64,000 nt of DNA from contig NZ_JAHKKG010000002.1 in the NCBI RefSeq assembly GCF_018829635.1, positions 310,001-374,000 of the forward strand. The letters are read 5' to 3'. Within the stretch, counting starts at the first letter, position 1; each line of letters opens with the position of its first letter. The position numbers and the translations under genes are program-made. The notes beneath the pieces were generated by a model that made no database searches, was not told the DNA's origin, and saw nothing but the letters and a program-made list of their open reading frames with translations. This DNA is from Paractinoplanes bogorensis (GTDB taxonomy: Bacteria; Actinomycetota; Actinomycetes; Mycobacteriales; Micromonosporaceae). This document shows positions 7,538 through 15,741 of the stretch, one piece after another.

Positions 7538-8026
7538 TCAGGGCGCGAGGGAGAGGCTGAACTTTCCCTTGCCGTAGCGGTTGACCTCGACCAGCAGGTC
7601 GACCCGGCGGCCGAGCGCCATCAGGTGGGCCCGGGCGTCGCCGGGCAGCGGGTCACCCGGGTAGATCACCTGGTAGAGCTTGATGTGCGGGCCACCCTCA
7701 CGGTTGAGCAGGCTGGTCAGCACGTTGCAGAGCTCGAAGACGTTCTCGGCGAGGTTGGGGAACAGCTGCTTCTCGTCGATGCTGTCCTCGGCCGCACCGG
7801 CCGGCAGCAGACCCAGCGCGGCGCCGGCGTTGGCGGCCAGGGACAGCGACATCCCGAGCACCGCGTACACCTTCTGCGCGGAGTCGGTGAAGATCGCGAC
7901 CGTGGAGGTGGGGACCTCATCTGCGCTGAGGGGCTCACCAGGACTGACGGTCACCTCACGGCCGAGCAGGTCCTCGAAGAGGTTGCGAACGGCCAGGGTG
8001 CCAGGGAGAACCGAGACGTCGGACAT
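7538..8026 (-). CDS. CheX-like chemotaxis protein (putative)
   Basis: 162-residue acidic protein without membrane segments. A helix with LFPNLAENVFELCNVLTSLL resembles the active helix of CheC/CheX phosphatases (E-x-x-N), and STVAIFTDSAQKVYAVLGM looks like their beta core. I read it as a divergent CheX-like protein, possibly without enzymatic activity. Start set at ATG 8026, 7 nt after the cheY stop; an in-frame ATG at 8062 would overlap cheY by 29 nt. Last gene of the cheA operon, directly followed by a terminator. Function is inferred from fold pattern and context only. Confidence 0.6.
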   Translation of the reverse strand: MSDVSVLPGTLAVRNLFEDLLGREVTVSPGEPLSADEVPTSTVAIFTDSAQKVYAVLGMSLSLAANAGAALGLLPAGAAEDSIDEKQLFPNLAENVFELCNVLTSLLNREGGPHIKLYQVIYPGDPLPGDARAHLMALGRRVDLLVEVNRYGKGKFSLSLAP

Positions 8027-8033
8027 GTCGTAA

Positions 8034-8396
8034 TCATCCCAAAATAGGAGCGAAGACTTCATCGAATCGCTCAGCTGAGAACGGCTTCACGATGAAAAAG
8101 AGAGCACCCGCGGCATCCGCCTGGTCCTTCATCTCGGGCGTGCTCTCGGACGTCACGAAACCGAACTTGACGTCGTTGCCGGCCGCACGGAGCTGCCGGA
8201 GGCACTCGATGCCGTTCATCTCCGGCATGTTCCAGTCGGACAGCACCAGATCGGGGCTCTCCGAGTTGACCATGTCGAACGCCTCGCGCCCGTTGGCCGC
8301 CTCGATCAGCTCGTGATCACCGAAGCCGGCCTGACGCAGGGTGCGGACCACGATCTGCCGCATCACCCGGCTGTCGTCAGCGATGAGAATCTTCAT
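8034..8396 (-). CDS. cheY: CheY-type single-domain response regulator (first copy)
   Basis: 120-residue receiver domain with no output domain. The acidic pair D7/D8 (ILIADDSRVMR), phosphoacceptor D54 (LVLSDWNMPEMNG), Thr/Ser switch (FVTSES) and Lys (IVKPF) are all present. ATG at 8396 overlaps the cheX stop as ATGA, so phosphatase and regulator are produced together. Expected to carry the signal from CheA to the motor switch, or to act as a phosphate sink; which of the two CheYs drives the motor cannot be read from sequence. Confidence 0.93.
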   Translation of the reverse strand: MKILIADDSRVMRQIVVRTLRQAGFGDHELIEAANGREAFDMVNSESPDLVLSDWNMPEMNGIECLRQLRAAGNDVKFGFVTSESTPEMKDQADAAGALFFIVKPFSAERFDEVFAPILG

Positions 8397-8884
8397 TCCG
8401 CGCCCTCCTTGTTGTGGTTGTCTCCACGGCTCTGCCACATGGAGATCGACACCGGCTCGCCGTCCCAGACCCCGTAGACCCCACTGATCCGGGACGTGTT
8501 GGGAAAGCGCGCCGTAGCTTCGGGGGCGAGTACCACCTGCGGCAGCGACAGAAGCGCACCCGGCGGCAGCATCGCCTTGACGTTCCCGCCGACGATGTTG
8601 GCGAGTTCACCGAGCACGTCGGAGAGGTCCTCCTCGCTCACCTCGTCCGGCTCCATGGCCAGGAACGCGGCGGCGGCCCGGCGGGCGGCCAGCGTGGAGG
8701 ACGCGTACACGATGTGCCCGGTCCAGGAACCGGTGATGGAGACCGAGGAGTGCACCTCGGACGGCTGGTTCTCGTCGTAGGTCGGGATCAGCGGGTTCAC
8801 ACCCTCGGGATCCAGATACGACTCCCACACCTGCTCCACCATCTCGGCGAGGTCGTTCTCGTTGACCTCGACTTCGACGCTCAT
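8393..8884 (-). CDS. cheX: CheX-family CheY-P phosphatase
   Basis: 163-residue protein with the CheX fold. The helix SDVLGELANIVGGNVKAMLP carries the catalytic E-x-x-N motif, and SSVSITGSWTGHIVYASSTL is a family beta hairpin. A C-terminal VWDGEPVSISMW strand follows. CheX dephosphorylates CheY-P; no CheZ, CheC or CheD is encoded in this cluster, so this is the likely signal terminator. ATGA overlaps link it to a cheY on both sides. Confidence 0.82.
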   Translation of the reverse strand: MSVEVEVNENDLAEMVEQVWESYLDPEGVNPLIPTYDENQPSEVHSSVSITGSWTGHIVYASSTLAARRAAAAFLAMEPDEVSEEDLSDVLGELANIVGGNVKAMLPPGALLSLPQVVLAPEATARFPNTSRISGVYGVWDGEPVSISMWQSRGDNHNKEGAE

Positions 8885-9267
8885 GAGTTCGCTCCGGTCG
8901 GGACAAGGCCCAGCAGGGCCAGCTTTTCGATCATGGCGCCCTCGGTGAAGGGCTTGATCACGTATTCGTGGGCACCCGCGGCGAGGGCCCGGACGATCTG
9001 GCTCTGTTCGCTCTCGGTCGTGACCATGACCAGCGTCATCTCGCGCAGCCGCGGGTCGGAACGGACCGCCGTGACGAACTCGAGCCCGTTCATGTTCGGC
9101 ATGTTCCAGTCGATGAGGGCCAGCTCGGGCACCTCGGTCATCGAGGTCACCAGGTCGAGCGCCTCCTTGCCGTCGCCCGCCTCGATGGCCTCGAAATTGA
9201 GCTTGCTGACGATGCGTTTGAGGATCATCCGCATCGCGCGGGAATCGTCGATCACCATGGCGCGCAT
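8881..9267 (-). CDS. cheY: CheY-type single-domain response regulator (second copy)
   Basis: 128-residue receiver domain: acidic pair in MVIDDSRAMR, phosphoacceptor D53 (ALIDWNMPNMNG), switch residues in MVTTES and Lys in VIKPF. An ATG at 9276 overlaps the cheR stop as ATGA, but AAGGGG lies 9 nt before the ATG at 9267, so the shorter start is preferred; both give the same domain. About one third to one half identical by eye to the other CheY in this operon, so the two are not a recent duplication. Confidence 0.93.
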   Translation of the reverse strand: MRAMVIDDSRAMRMILKRIVSKLNFEAIEAGDGKEALDLVTSMTEVPELALIDWNMPNMNGLEFVTAVRSDPRLREMTLVMVTTESEQSQIVRALAAGAHEYVIKPFTEGAMIEKLALLGLVPTGANS

Positions 9268-9272
9268 GGGTG

Positions 9273-10118
9273 TCATCCCCTTCTGGCGGCGCCCACGGAC
9301 GCCCCGCTTCGGACTCGGTAGGCGGACGTGCGGCCGGCGGCCACCCGCTCGTAGTTGTCGTCGATCCCGATCGTGGTCTCGGCCGCCCCCAGGAACAGCC
9401 AGCCGTCGGGGCGAAGCAGCTTGGCCACGTTCTGCAGCACGGTGCGCTTGGTCGCGACGTCGAAGTAGATGAGGACGTTGCGCAGGAAGATCACGTCGAA
9501 CGGCTGCATGGCGGGCAACGGCGCGGTGAGGTTCATCAGCCGGAACGACACGTTGCGGCGCAGCGCCGGGGTGATCCGCCAGTGCGCGCCGGCCCGCTCG
9601 AAGTACTGCACCAGCTGAGCCGCGGGCAGGCCGCGGTTGACCTCGACCTGGCTGTATTCCGCGGTCTCGGCCCGCTTGACCATCTCGGTCGAGATGTCGG
9701 TGCCCATGATGTCGTAGCCCCAGCCCGGCGGCAGGTTCTCCTGCATGGTGATGGCCAGGCTGTACGCCTCCTGCCCGCTGGAGCTGGCGGCCGACCACAG
9801 TCGCACCTTGCGCGCGGCCGAGCGCGACTTGACCAGCTCGGGCAGCACCACGTCGGTCAGGGCCGCGAACGGCTCCCGGTCGCGGAACCACGAGGTCTCG
9901 TTGGTGGTCAGCGCGTCGATGATCTTGCGCTGCTTGGCCGGGTCGGGCCGGCGCTGCAGGTCGGCCAGGAACTCGTTGACCCCGGCAGCGCCGACGGCCC
10001 GGGCGACCGGGATGAGCCGCGCCTCGACCAGATACTCCTTGCCCGGGGCGAGCACGATCGAGGCCTCACGCCGTACGAGCTGGGCCACGAAGTTGAACTC
10101 GGACTGCGACAGCGTCAT
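9273..10118 (-). CDS. cheR: Chemotaxis protein methyltransferase CheR
   Basis: 281 residues. Transfers methyl groups from S-adenosylmethionine to glutamates of chemoreceptors. The N-terminal helical domain is followed by the SAM-binding domain (VRLWSAASSSGQEAYSLAIT, the typical motif I) and the late motifs FDVIFLRNVLIYFD and FLGAAET. TTNETSWFRD is the signature before the catalytic core. The ATG overlaps the cheB stop (ATGA). Pairs with CheB for adaptation. No methyl-accepting receptor is encoded in this window. Confidence 0.95.
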   Translation of the reverse strand: MTLSQSEFNFVAQLVRREASIVLAPGKEYLVEARLIPVARAVGAAGVNEFLADLQRRPDPAKQRKIIDALTTNETSWFRDREPFAALTDVVLPELVKSRSAARKVRLWSAASSSGQEAYSLAITMQENLPPGWGYDIMGTDISTEMVKRAETAEYSQVEVNRGLPAAQLVQYFERAGAHWRITPALRRNVSFRLMNLTAPLPAMQPFDVIFLRNVLIYFDVATKRTVLQNVAKLLRPDGWLFLGAAETTIGIDDNYERVAAGRTSAYRVRSGASVGAARRG

Positions 10119-11299
10119 CGGGCCACCGCCGCCGATCGGCCGGACTTCACCCGGTTGACCAGGTGAGCGGCGATCCGGTCGAGCGGCAGGACCTCGTCGG
10201 CCAGCCCCGCACCGACAACGGCGCCCGGCATGCCCCACACCACCGAGGTGGCCTCGTCCTGGGCCAGCACCTCGGCTCCGGCGTCTCTCAGCACCTTCGC
10301 ACCACCCCGTCCGTCGCTTCCCATTCCGGTGAGCACGGTCGCGTACGCCGACGCGCCGTAGAGGGCCGCGACCGACCGGAACATGACGTCCACGGCCGGG
10401 CGGCAGGAGTTCTCCGGCGGCGCGCTGCTGAGCTGGGTCAGCGTGGCCGTGCCCCGGCGGTGCAGGACCAGGTGCTTGTCGCCGGGTGCGATGTAGACCC
10501 AGCCGGCGGTCAGCTCCATCCCGTCGCCCGCCTCGACGACGTGCAGCGGCGTGCCACGGTCGAGTCGCTCGGCGAACATCTTGGTGAAGACGGGCGGCAT
10601 GTGCTGCGTGATGACGATGGGTACCGGCAGGTCGGCCGGGATGCCGGTCAGCACCTTGGTCAGGGCGTCCGGTCCGCCGGTGGACGAGCCGATGGCCAGG
10701 ATGTCGACCCGCCCGCCGGCGGCGGTGCGCCGCGGGGCGGCGGCCTTGACCGGGGCGGCGCCGGGCCTCGCGAGCGGACGGCCCGCGACGGGTGGTGGCG
10801 TGACGGCCCCGGGACGGGTCAGTGGGCGGGCCGCGGACGGCGGCGGGGCCACGGCGGGCCGGGCCGGTGGGGCCGGTGGGGCGGCTCCCGGGCGGCGCTT
10901 ACCGGCCAGGGCATAGATCTTGGGGACCAGCTCGTCGCGGACCGCTTTGATCGACTCGTTGACCGAGCCGACGTTGCTCGGCTTGGTGACGTAGTCGGTC
11001 GCGCCGGCCGAGAGCGCCTCCAGGGTGGCCGACGCGCCCGAGGCCGACAGCGTGCTGAACATGATCACCGGGACCTGCCGGTGCCGCTTGCGCAGCTCGC
11101 GGACCGCCGTGATGCCGTCCATCTGCGGCATCTCGATGTCCATCGTGATCACGTCGGGCTTGAGCTGGTCGATCTTGGCCTGGGCCAGCAGGCCGTTGGA
11201 CGCCGTGCCGACCACCTCGATGCCCTCGGCGCCACCGAGGGCGTCGACGATCAGGCGGCGGACGACGACCGAGTCGTCGACGACGAGGACCGAAATCAC
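10115..11299 (-). CDS. cheB: Chemotaxis protein-glutamate methylesterase CheB
   Basis: 394 residues. The N-terminal receiver domain has the phosphoacceptor Asp in VITMDIEMPQMDG and Lys in VTKPS. A ~65-residue Pro/Ala/Arg-rich linker (residues ~135–200) is longer than in E. coli. The C-terminal esterase has the catalytic Ser in GSSTGGP, His in ITQHMPP and Asp in TGMGSDGRGG. GTG start at 11299 follows GGAGG. It removes methyl groups from receptors, opposing CheR. Overlaps cheR; 15 nt downstream of the unknown gene. Confidence 0.96.
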   Translation of the reverse strand: MISVLVVDDSVVVRRLIVDALGGAEGIEVVGTASNGLLAQAKIDQLKPDVITMDIEMPQMDGITAVRELRKRHRQVPVIMFSTLSASGASATLEALSAGATDYVTKPSNVGSVNESIKAVRDELVPKIYALAGKRRPGAAPPAPPARPAVAPPPSAARPLTRPGAVTPPPVAGRPLARPGAAPVKAAAPRRTAAGGRVDILAIGSSTGGPDALTKVLTGIPADLPVPIVITQHMPPVFTKMFAERLDRGTPLHVVEAGDGMELTAGWVYIAPGDKHLVLHRRGTATLTQLSSAPPENSCRPAVDVMFRSVAALYGASAYATVLTGMGSDGRGGAKVLRDAGAEVLAQDEATSVVWGMPGAVVGAGLADEVLPLDRIAAHLVNRVKSGRSAAVAR

Positions 11300-11314
11300 C
11301 TGGCCTCCTCCTTG

Positions 11315-12187
11315 TCAGCCCAGCCACGCCGGGCCGAGAGCCGCCACCACGGGGGCGAGCAGCCGATGCGCGGTCGAGGTGTCCAGCAGGTCTCGTACCA
11401 CGAGGGCCTGCACCGCGCCGCTGAGCATGTTCCACACCCCACCGGCCCGGTCGGCCAGCGGAATGGCGGCCGTGTCGACGGCCTGTACCAACAGCATCTG
11501 CGCCGCGGCGGCGGTCCGGACCCGATCCGACAGATAGGCCGCCCAGGACGCCGAATGCACCGCCGGGGACCAGCCGCCGGCGTTGCGGCGCGCGTCCTCG
11601 GCCGAGGCGAGAAGCCGGCTCAGATCGCTCGATCGCAGCGAACGCAACCGGTCGAGCAGCGCCGACACCGTGTAGTGGTGCGGGCCGAGGTCGATCGGCG
11701 CCCCGACCGGCAGCTTGCGCATGGCCGCGACCCAGCCCGCGCCGAGCCCGCGGCGGGTGTCGGCGTCGAGCACCTCGCGCAGATAGCTGGCCACGGCGGC
11801 GTCACAGATCAGGGCGGTGGCCGCGGCCGCCACCTCGGACTGCTGGGCGTCACGCCCGGTGCCGGTCCAGGTCCAGGCCATCACGTCGTACCGCACGCAG
11901 GTGAGCAGCGCGTCGACCGTACCGATGGGAGCGCGCTCGACCAGGGCCAGACTCCCGGCCGGGTCGTCCTTCGACATACCCTTGAGCGACGGCATCCGGC
12001 GGGCCGCGCTCTCCACCTCGACCCAGAGCGGGCCGCGCACACCCTCGTCCGGCAACCGCTCGGCGAGCACCGGCAGGTCGGCGGCCTGCAGGCGTAAACC
12101 GCGCAGCATGACCTCGGCCGTGGCCGACCCACCGGTGAGGCGGGTCAGGTCGAAGCCGAGCACCGGGGCGCTGACGAGGCTGTACAT
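11315..12187 (-). CDS. Unknown protein encoded between cheW and cheB
   Basis: 290 residues, no recognised domain, no signal peptide or clear membrane helix, rich in Ala/Leu and predicted by eye to be mostly helical (for example LLDRLRSLRSSDLSRLLASA). The ATG shares one base with the cheW stop and the gene is 15 nt from cheB, so it is almost certainly part of the chemotaxis transcript. Possible roles are an adaptor for receptors or CheA, or a localisation factor; nothing in the sequence decides this. Codon use and GC content look like the neighbours, so it is not a recent insertion. Confidence 0.85.
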   Translation of the reverse strand: MYSLVSAPVLGFDLTRLTGGSATAEVMLRGLRLQAADLPVLAERLPDEGVRGPLWVEVESAARRMPSLKGMSKDDPAGSLALVERAPIGTVDALLTCVRYDVMAWTWTGTGRDAQQSEVAAAATALICDAAVASYLREVLDADTRRGLGAGWVAAMRKLPVGAPIDLGPHHYTVSALLDRLRSLRSSDLSRLLASAEDARRNAGGWSPAVHSASWAAYLSDRVRTAAAAQMLLVQAVDTAAIPLADRAGGVWNMLSGAVQALVVRDLLDTSTAHRLLAPVVAALGPAWLG

Positions 12188-12624
12188 CAGGTCGTGACGC
12201 GGAGCGTGTCGACGGCGGCGTTGACGTCGAGGGCGAGCATCAGCCGGCCGTCCAGCTTGAACGTGCCCACGACCAGGTCGCGGGTCGGTCCGCTGAGCGT
12301 GTCGGGCGGTGGCTCGAACGTGTCGTCGTCGAGGTCGACCACCTCGCCGATCCGGTCCACCACCAGGCTGACCGGCTCGCCGTCGCCGCGCAGGATCACG
12401 TTCATCACCTGGCCCTCGAGCGCCTTGCGAGCCATGCCGAGCTGCACCCGCAGGTCGACCGCGGCGATCACCTGACCGCGCAGGTTGAAGAGCCCGCCGA
12501 TGGCCGGCGGCGCCAGCGGCACCGGGGTGTACTCGCTGTACGAGAGCACCTCCTGCACCGTGTGCACCTCGACCCCGAAGAGCTGCTCGGCCACCTCGAA
12601 CGTGGCGAACTGACGGCTCGCCAT
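12187..12624 (-). CDS. cheW: Chemotaxis coupling protein CheW
   Basis: 145-residue CheW domain that links receptors to CheA. Conserved patterns: FATFEVAEQLFGVEVHTVQE, GGLFNLRGQVIAAVDLR (the N-L-R-G-x-V/I motif), and VSLVVDRIGEVVDLDDD. ATG at 12624 is 1 nt after the cheA stop. The only stand-alone CheW in the window, although CheA itself carries two CheW-like domains. Confidence 0.95.
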   Translation of the reverse strand: MASRQFATFEVAEQLFGVEVHTVQEVLSYSEYTPVPLAPPAIGGLFNLRGQVIAAVDLRVQLGMARKALEGQVMNVILRGDGEPVSLVVDRIGEVVDLDDDTFEPPPDTLSGPTRDLVVGTFKLDGRLMLALDVNAAVDTLRVTT

Positions 12625-12625
12625 C

Positions 12626-14968
12626 TCAGGCCTCCACCAGCAGCTCGTCGTTTTCCAGGTCGGTGTAGAAGTTCGGGTCGGCGGCCAGGATCGCGCGCCG
12701 GACGTCCAGCAGCTCGGTCACCCGTTGCTGGATGACCGCGGTGCCGACCAGACCGTCCTCCTCGGCGTCCCGGCGGGCCGTGGTCGAGTTCTCGGCGATG
12801 TCCACGATCCGGTCGACCACCAGCGCCACGCTCCGCGCTCCCTCGCTGTAGACGACGACCGAGACGGTGTCGCCCTCGGGTTCCTCCCCGTACGCCCCGA
12901 GCAGGTGCGACAACCGCACCAGGGGCAGGATCTGCCCGCGGTACTGCACCACCTCGCGCGATCCGGCGTGCTCGATGCGTTCGCGGGGGAACTCTTCGAG
13001 CCGGGTGACGGTGTCGAGTGGGATGGCGACCCGTCGTTCGCCGACCGCGGTGACCAGCAACCGTTCCCCGCTGCCGCCGGCCCCGGCCGCCCGCGAGGAC
13101 GCCTCCAGGTTCTGCCGTTCGGCGTCGGCGGTCAGGTGGCTGCGGCGGGCCAGCGACGAGACGTCCAGGATCAGTCCGACCTTGCCGTCGCCCATGATCG
13201 TCGCGCCGGCGTACAGGCCGATGTCCTTGAACCTCGAGTTGAGCGCCTTGACCACTACTTCTTCGGTGTTCAGCACGCGGTCGACGACCAGACCGAAGCG
13301 CCGGCCGTCGGCCTGCAGCACCATGATGTAGACGCCCTGGTCGCCGCCCACGTCCAGACCGAGCGCGCGATCGAGGCGTACGAGGGGAAGAAGTTTGCCC
13401 CTCAGGCGATAGACGGGCGCACCCGAGGCATATTCGATCTTGGTGGACTGGCCGTCGATGAAGACCAGTTCGAGCACCGCGACCTGCGGGATGACGTACC
13501 GCTGATCGCCGCAGTCGACGGTCAGCGCCTGGATGATGGCCAGGGTCAGCGGGATGGTGAGGCGCCAGACCGTGCCCTCACCGGGCTTCGAGTCGACGCT
13601 GACCGCGCCACCGATGTTCTCGATGTTGGTCTTGACGACGTCCATGCCGACGCCGCGGCCGGACACGTTGGTGACCTTGGCCGCGGTCGAGAAGCCGGGC
13701 TGGAAGACCATCGCCATGATGTCGCGGCGGTCCATGTTGGGGATCTGGTCGGGGCGCAGCAGGCCGTTCTCGACCGCCTTCTGCGCGATCCGCTCCACGT
13801 TCAGGCCGGCGCCGTCGTCGGCGACCTCGACCGCCACATGGCCGCCCTCGTGATAGGCGCGCAGCGTGAGCGTGCCCTCGGGGCCCTTGCCGGTGGCGAT
13901 GCGCTGGTCCGGGTTCTCGATACCGTGGTCGACCGCGTTACGCACCAGGTGGGTCAGCGGGTCCTTCACCGCCTCGAGCAGGCTGCGGTCGAGCTCGGTC
14001 TCCTTGCCCTGCATGACCAGCTGGACCTGCTTGCCGAGCGACTGGCTGAGGTCGCGGACGACCCGGGGCAGCTTCGACCAGATGTGCTCGATCGGCTGCA
14101 TACGGGTCTTCATGATGCCCTCTTGCAGCTCACTGGTGATCATGCCGAGGCGCTGCGCACTCCGTACGAGGGTGGCGTCGCCGGTCTCCATCACGCCCCG
14201 GACCAGCTGGTTCCGGGCGAGTACGAGCTCACCGACCATGTTCATCAGGGTGTCCAGCAGGTCGACGTCGACCCGGATGGCGCTGTCGGCGATGCTGCGC
14301 TTGGGCGTCTGGGCCTGCAGCGCCTCGCTGACCGCGGCCGGCTGGGCCTTGCCCTCGTCGAGCAGGATCGTGCCGAGTTTGCGCTCGTCACCCTCGATCT
14401 GCTGGGCCAGCGCGGAGCCGACGTCGGAGGCCTGTGCGGCGCCGGTCTCGACCAGGATCTCGCCGATCGGCTTGCGCTGGTTGTCGACCGGATCGGGAGC
14501 CACGCGGGCGGGCACCTCGGCCAGCGGCTCGGGCGCCTCGGCCTCCGCGGCCGGCGCCGGTGCGGCCGCCGGGGCCTCCTCACCCGCGTTCATCTGCGCG
14601 TTGACCTGGGCGATGATGGTGTCGATGTCGACGTCGCCCTCGGCCTGCGTCTCCTCGATGGCGGCGAGGATCGAGCGCACACCGTCGATGGTGGCGAGCA
14701 GCGTGGTGATCGTCGTCGGGGTCACCGGCATGACGCCGTCGCGCAACTTGGAGAGCAGCGACTCGCCCGCGTGGGCCAGCTTCTCGAGCCGGCTGAAGGC
14801 CAGGAAGCCGCTGGTGCCCTTGATGGTGTGGATCGACCGGAAGATGCGGGAGATCAGATCCCGGGAGTTGGGGTCCTGCTCGAGCTCCACCAGGTCGCGG
14901 TCGATCTGATCCAGATTCTCGTGGCTCTCCATGAGGAATTCGCCAACGATCTCACCAAGGTCTTCCAC
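12626..14968 (-). CDS. cheA: Chemotaxis histidine kinase CheA with two CheW domains and an MshEN-like linker
   Basis: 780 residues. Domains in order: Hpt/P1 (1–105) with the phosphorylated H47 in SIHTIKGTSGF; Ala/Pro linker (130–165); two 24-residue G-x-x-L…AL-x-x-Q repeats (167–190, 197–220) where P2 would usually be; P3 dimerisation (225–295, LMNMVGELVLARNQL); P4 kinase (300–470, N box LVRNAVDHGIE, G1 VADDGAGLN, G2 GRGVGMDVV); first CheW-like domain (475–610); second CheW-like domain (635–765). GTG start follows AGGAGGTAGCAAGC. A FliA-like promoter lies ~35 nt upstream. First gene of the chemotaxis operon. Confidence 0.97.
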   Translation of the reverse strand: MEDLGEIVGEFLMESHENLDQIDRDLVELEQDPNSRDLISRIFRSIHTIKGTSGFLAFSRLEKLAHAGESLLSKLRDGVMPVTPTTITTLLATIDGVRSILAAIEETQAEGDVDIDTIIAQVNAQMNAGEEAPAAAPAPAAEAEAPEPLAEVPARVAPDPVDNQRKPIGEILVETGAAQASDVGSALAQQIEGDERKLGTILLDEGKAQPAAVSEALQAQTPKRSIADSAIRVDVDLLDTLMNMVGELVLARNQLVRGVMETGDATLVRSAQRLGMITSELQEGIMKTRMQPIEHIWSKLPRVVRDLSQSLGKQVQLVMQGKETELDRSLLEAVKDPLTHLVRNAVDHGIENPDQRIATGKGPEGTLTLRAYHEGGHVAVEVADDGAGLNVERIAQKAVENGLLRPDQIPNMDRRDIMAMVFQPGFSTAAKVTNVSGRGVGMDVVKTNIENIGGAVSVDSKPGEGTVWRLTIPLTLAIIQALTVDCGDQRYVIPQVAVLELVFIDGQSTKIEYASGAPVYRLRGKLLPLVRLDRALGLDVGGDQGVYIMVLQADGRRFGLVVDRVLNTEEVVVKALNSRFKDIGLYAGATIMGDGKVGLILDVSSLARRSHLTADAERQNLEASSRAAGAGGSGERLLVTAVGERRVAIPLDTVTRLEEFPRERIEHAGSREVVQYRGQILPLVRLSHLLGAYGEEPEGDTVSVVVYSEGARSVALVVDRIVDIAENSTTARRDAEEDGLVGTAVIQQRVTELLDVRRAILAADPNFYTDLENDELLVEA

Positions 14969-15003
14969 GCTTGCTACCTCCTGCTCGGCGTTCCAAGGCC
15001 CTC

Positions 15004-15029
15004 ATCGACCCGTACGTGCCTCACCTGAG
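15004..15029 (-). promoter_or_regulatory. FliA-type promoter for the cheA operon
   Basis: The minus strand reads CTCA (15029–15026), a 16-nt spacer, then GTCGAT (15009–15004), two mismatches from GCCGAA. The predicted start near 14997 leaves a ~29-nt leader containing the strong AGGAGG ribosome binding site of cheA. Confidence 0.5.
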
Positions 15030-15042
15030 AACACCGAAGGAC

Positions 15043-15741
15043 TCAGGCCTCTCCGCCGGGCCGGCGGTAGCGGTAACCGAAGCCCCGGACGGACTCGATC
15101 GGCGAGTCGTCGGGATCGGACCAGCCGAGCTTGCGGCGAAGTCGCAGCACGGCGAACTTGACCCGTTCCTGGCCGATGCCGGTCGGGTCGTCCCAGGCCT
15201 GAGTGAGCAGCTGGTTGGGACTGAGCACCGCCCCGGCGTGCCGCACCAGAGCGTTGAGCAGCCGGAACTCGGTCGGGGTGAGACGCTTCTCGTCACCCTT
15301 GACATAGACCCGGCGCTTGGTCGGGTCGAGGTGCACGAGCCCGTCGTCGTAGACCTGACTGGCCCAGCTGTTCTGGCCGGTGGACGAGCGCCGGAGCAGC
15401 GCCTCGACCCGGGCCAGCAGTTCGTTGTTGGCGAACGGCTTGGTCAGGTAGTCGTCGGCACCACCGCGCAGCCCGCGCACCTTCTCGGCCTCCTGGCCGT
15501 GCGCGGTCAGCACCAGCACCGGCACGTCGGAGACGTCGCGCAGACGCTCCAGCACCTGCCAGCCGTCCATCTCGGGCAGGCCGACATCGAGCACGACCAG
15601 GTCGGGGTGCTCGGCGTACGCCTCCTTGAGGCCGGTACGACCGTCGCCGGCGTGCGCGACCTCGTACCCCGCACGGCTGAACAACAGCCGGAGCGCCAGT
15701 GCGATGTCCGGATCGTCCTCGACGACGAGTAGGCGACTCAT
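15043..15741 (-). CDS. OmpR/PhoB-family response regulator (orphan)
   Basis: 232 residues. Receiver domain 1–115 with acidic pair E8/D9/D10, phosphoacceptor D52 (LVVLDVGLPEMDGW), Thr (VLTAHG) and Lys (LTKPF). Winged-helix output domain 135–228 (RLTPTEFRLLNALVRHAGAV, RVKFAVLRLRRKLG, GFGYRYR). ATG at 15741 begins the receiver exactly. No histidine kinase is adjacent, so its partner is unknown. It ends about 75 nt before cheA; read-through into cheA is possible but cheA has its own promoter-like site. Target genes cannot be deduced. Confidence 0.93.
   Translation of the reverse strand: MSRLLVVEDDPDIALALRLLFSRAGYEVAHAGDGRTGLKEAYAEHPDLVVLDVGLPEMDGWQVLERLRDVSDVPVLVLTAHGQEAEKVRGLRGGADDYLTKPFANNELLARVEALLRRSSTGQNSWASQVYDDGLVHLDPTKRRVYVKGDEKRLTPTEFRLLNALVRHAGAVLSPNQLLTQAWDDPTGIGQERVKFAVLRLRRKLGWSDPDDSPIESVRGFGYRYRRPGGEA

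Noticed and set aside
12725..15028. Long plus-strand frame opposite cheA
   Set aside because: cheA is unmistakable on the minus strand; this frame has no domain and the repetitive D/R/H composition of antisense GC-rich DNA.
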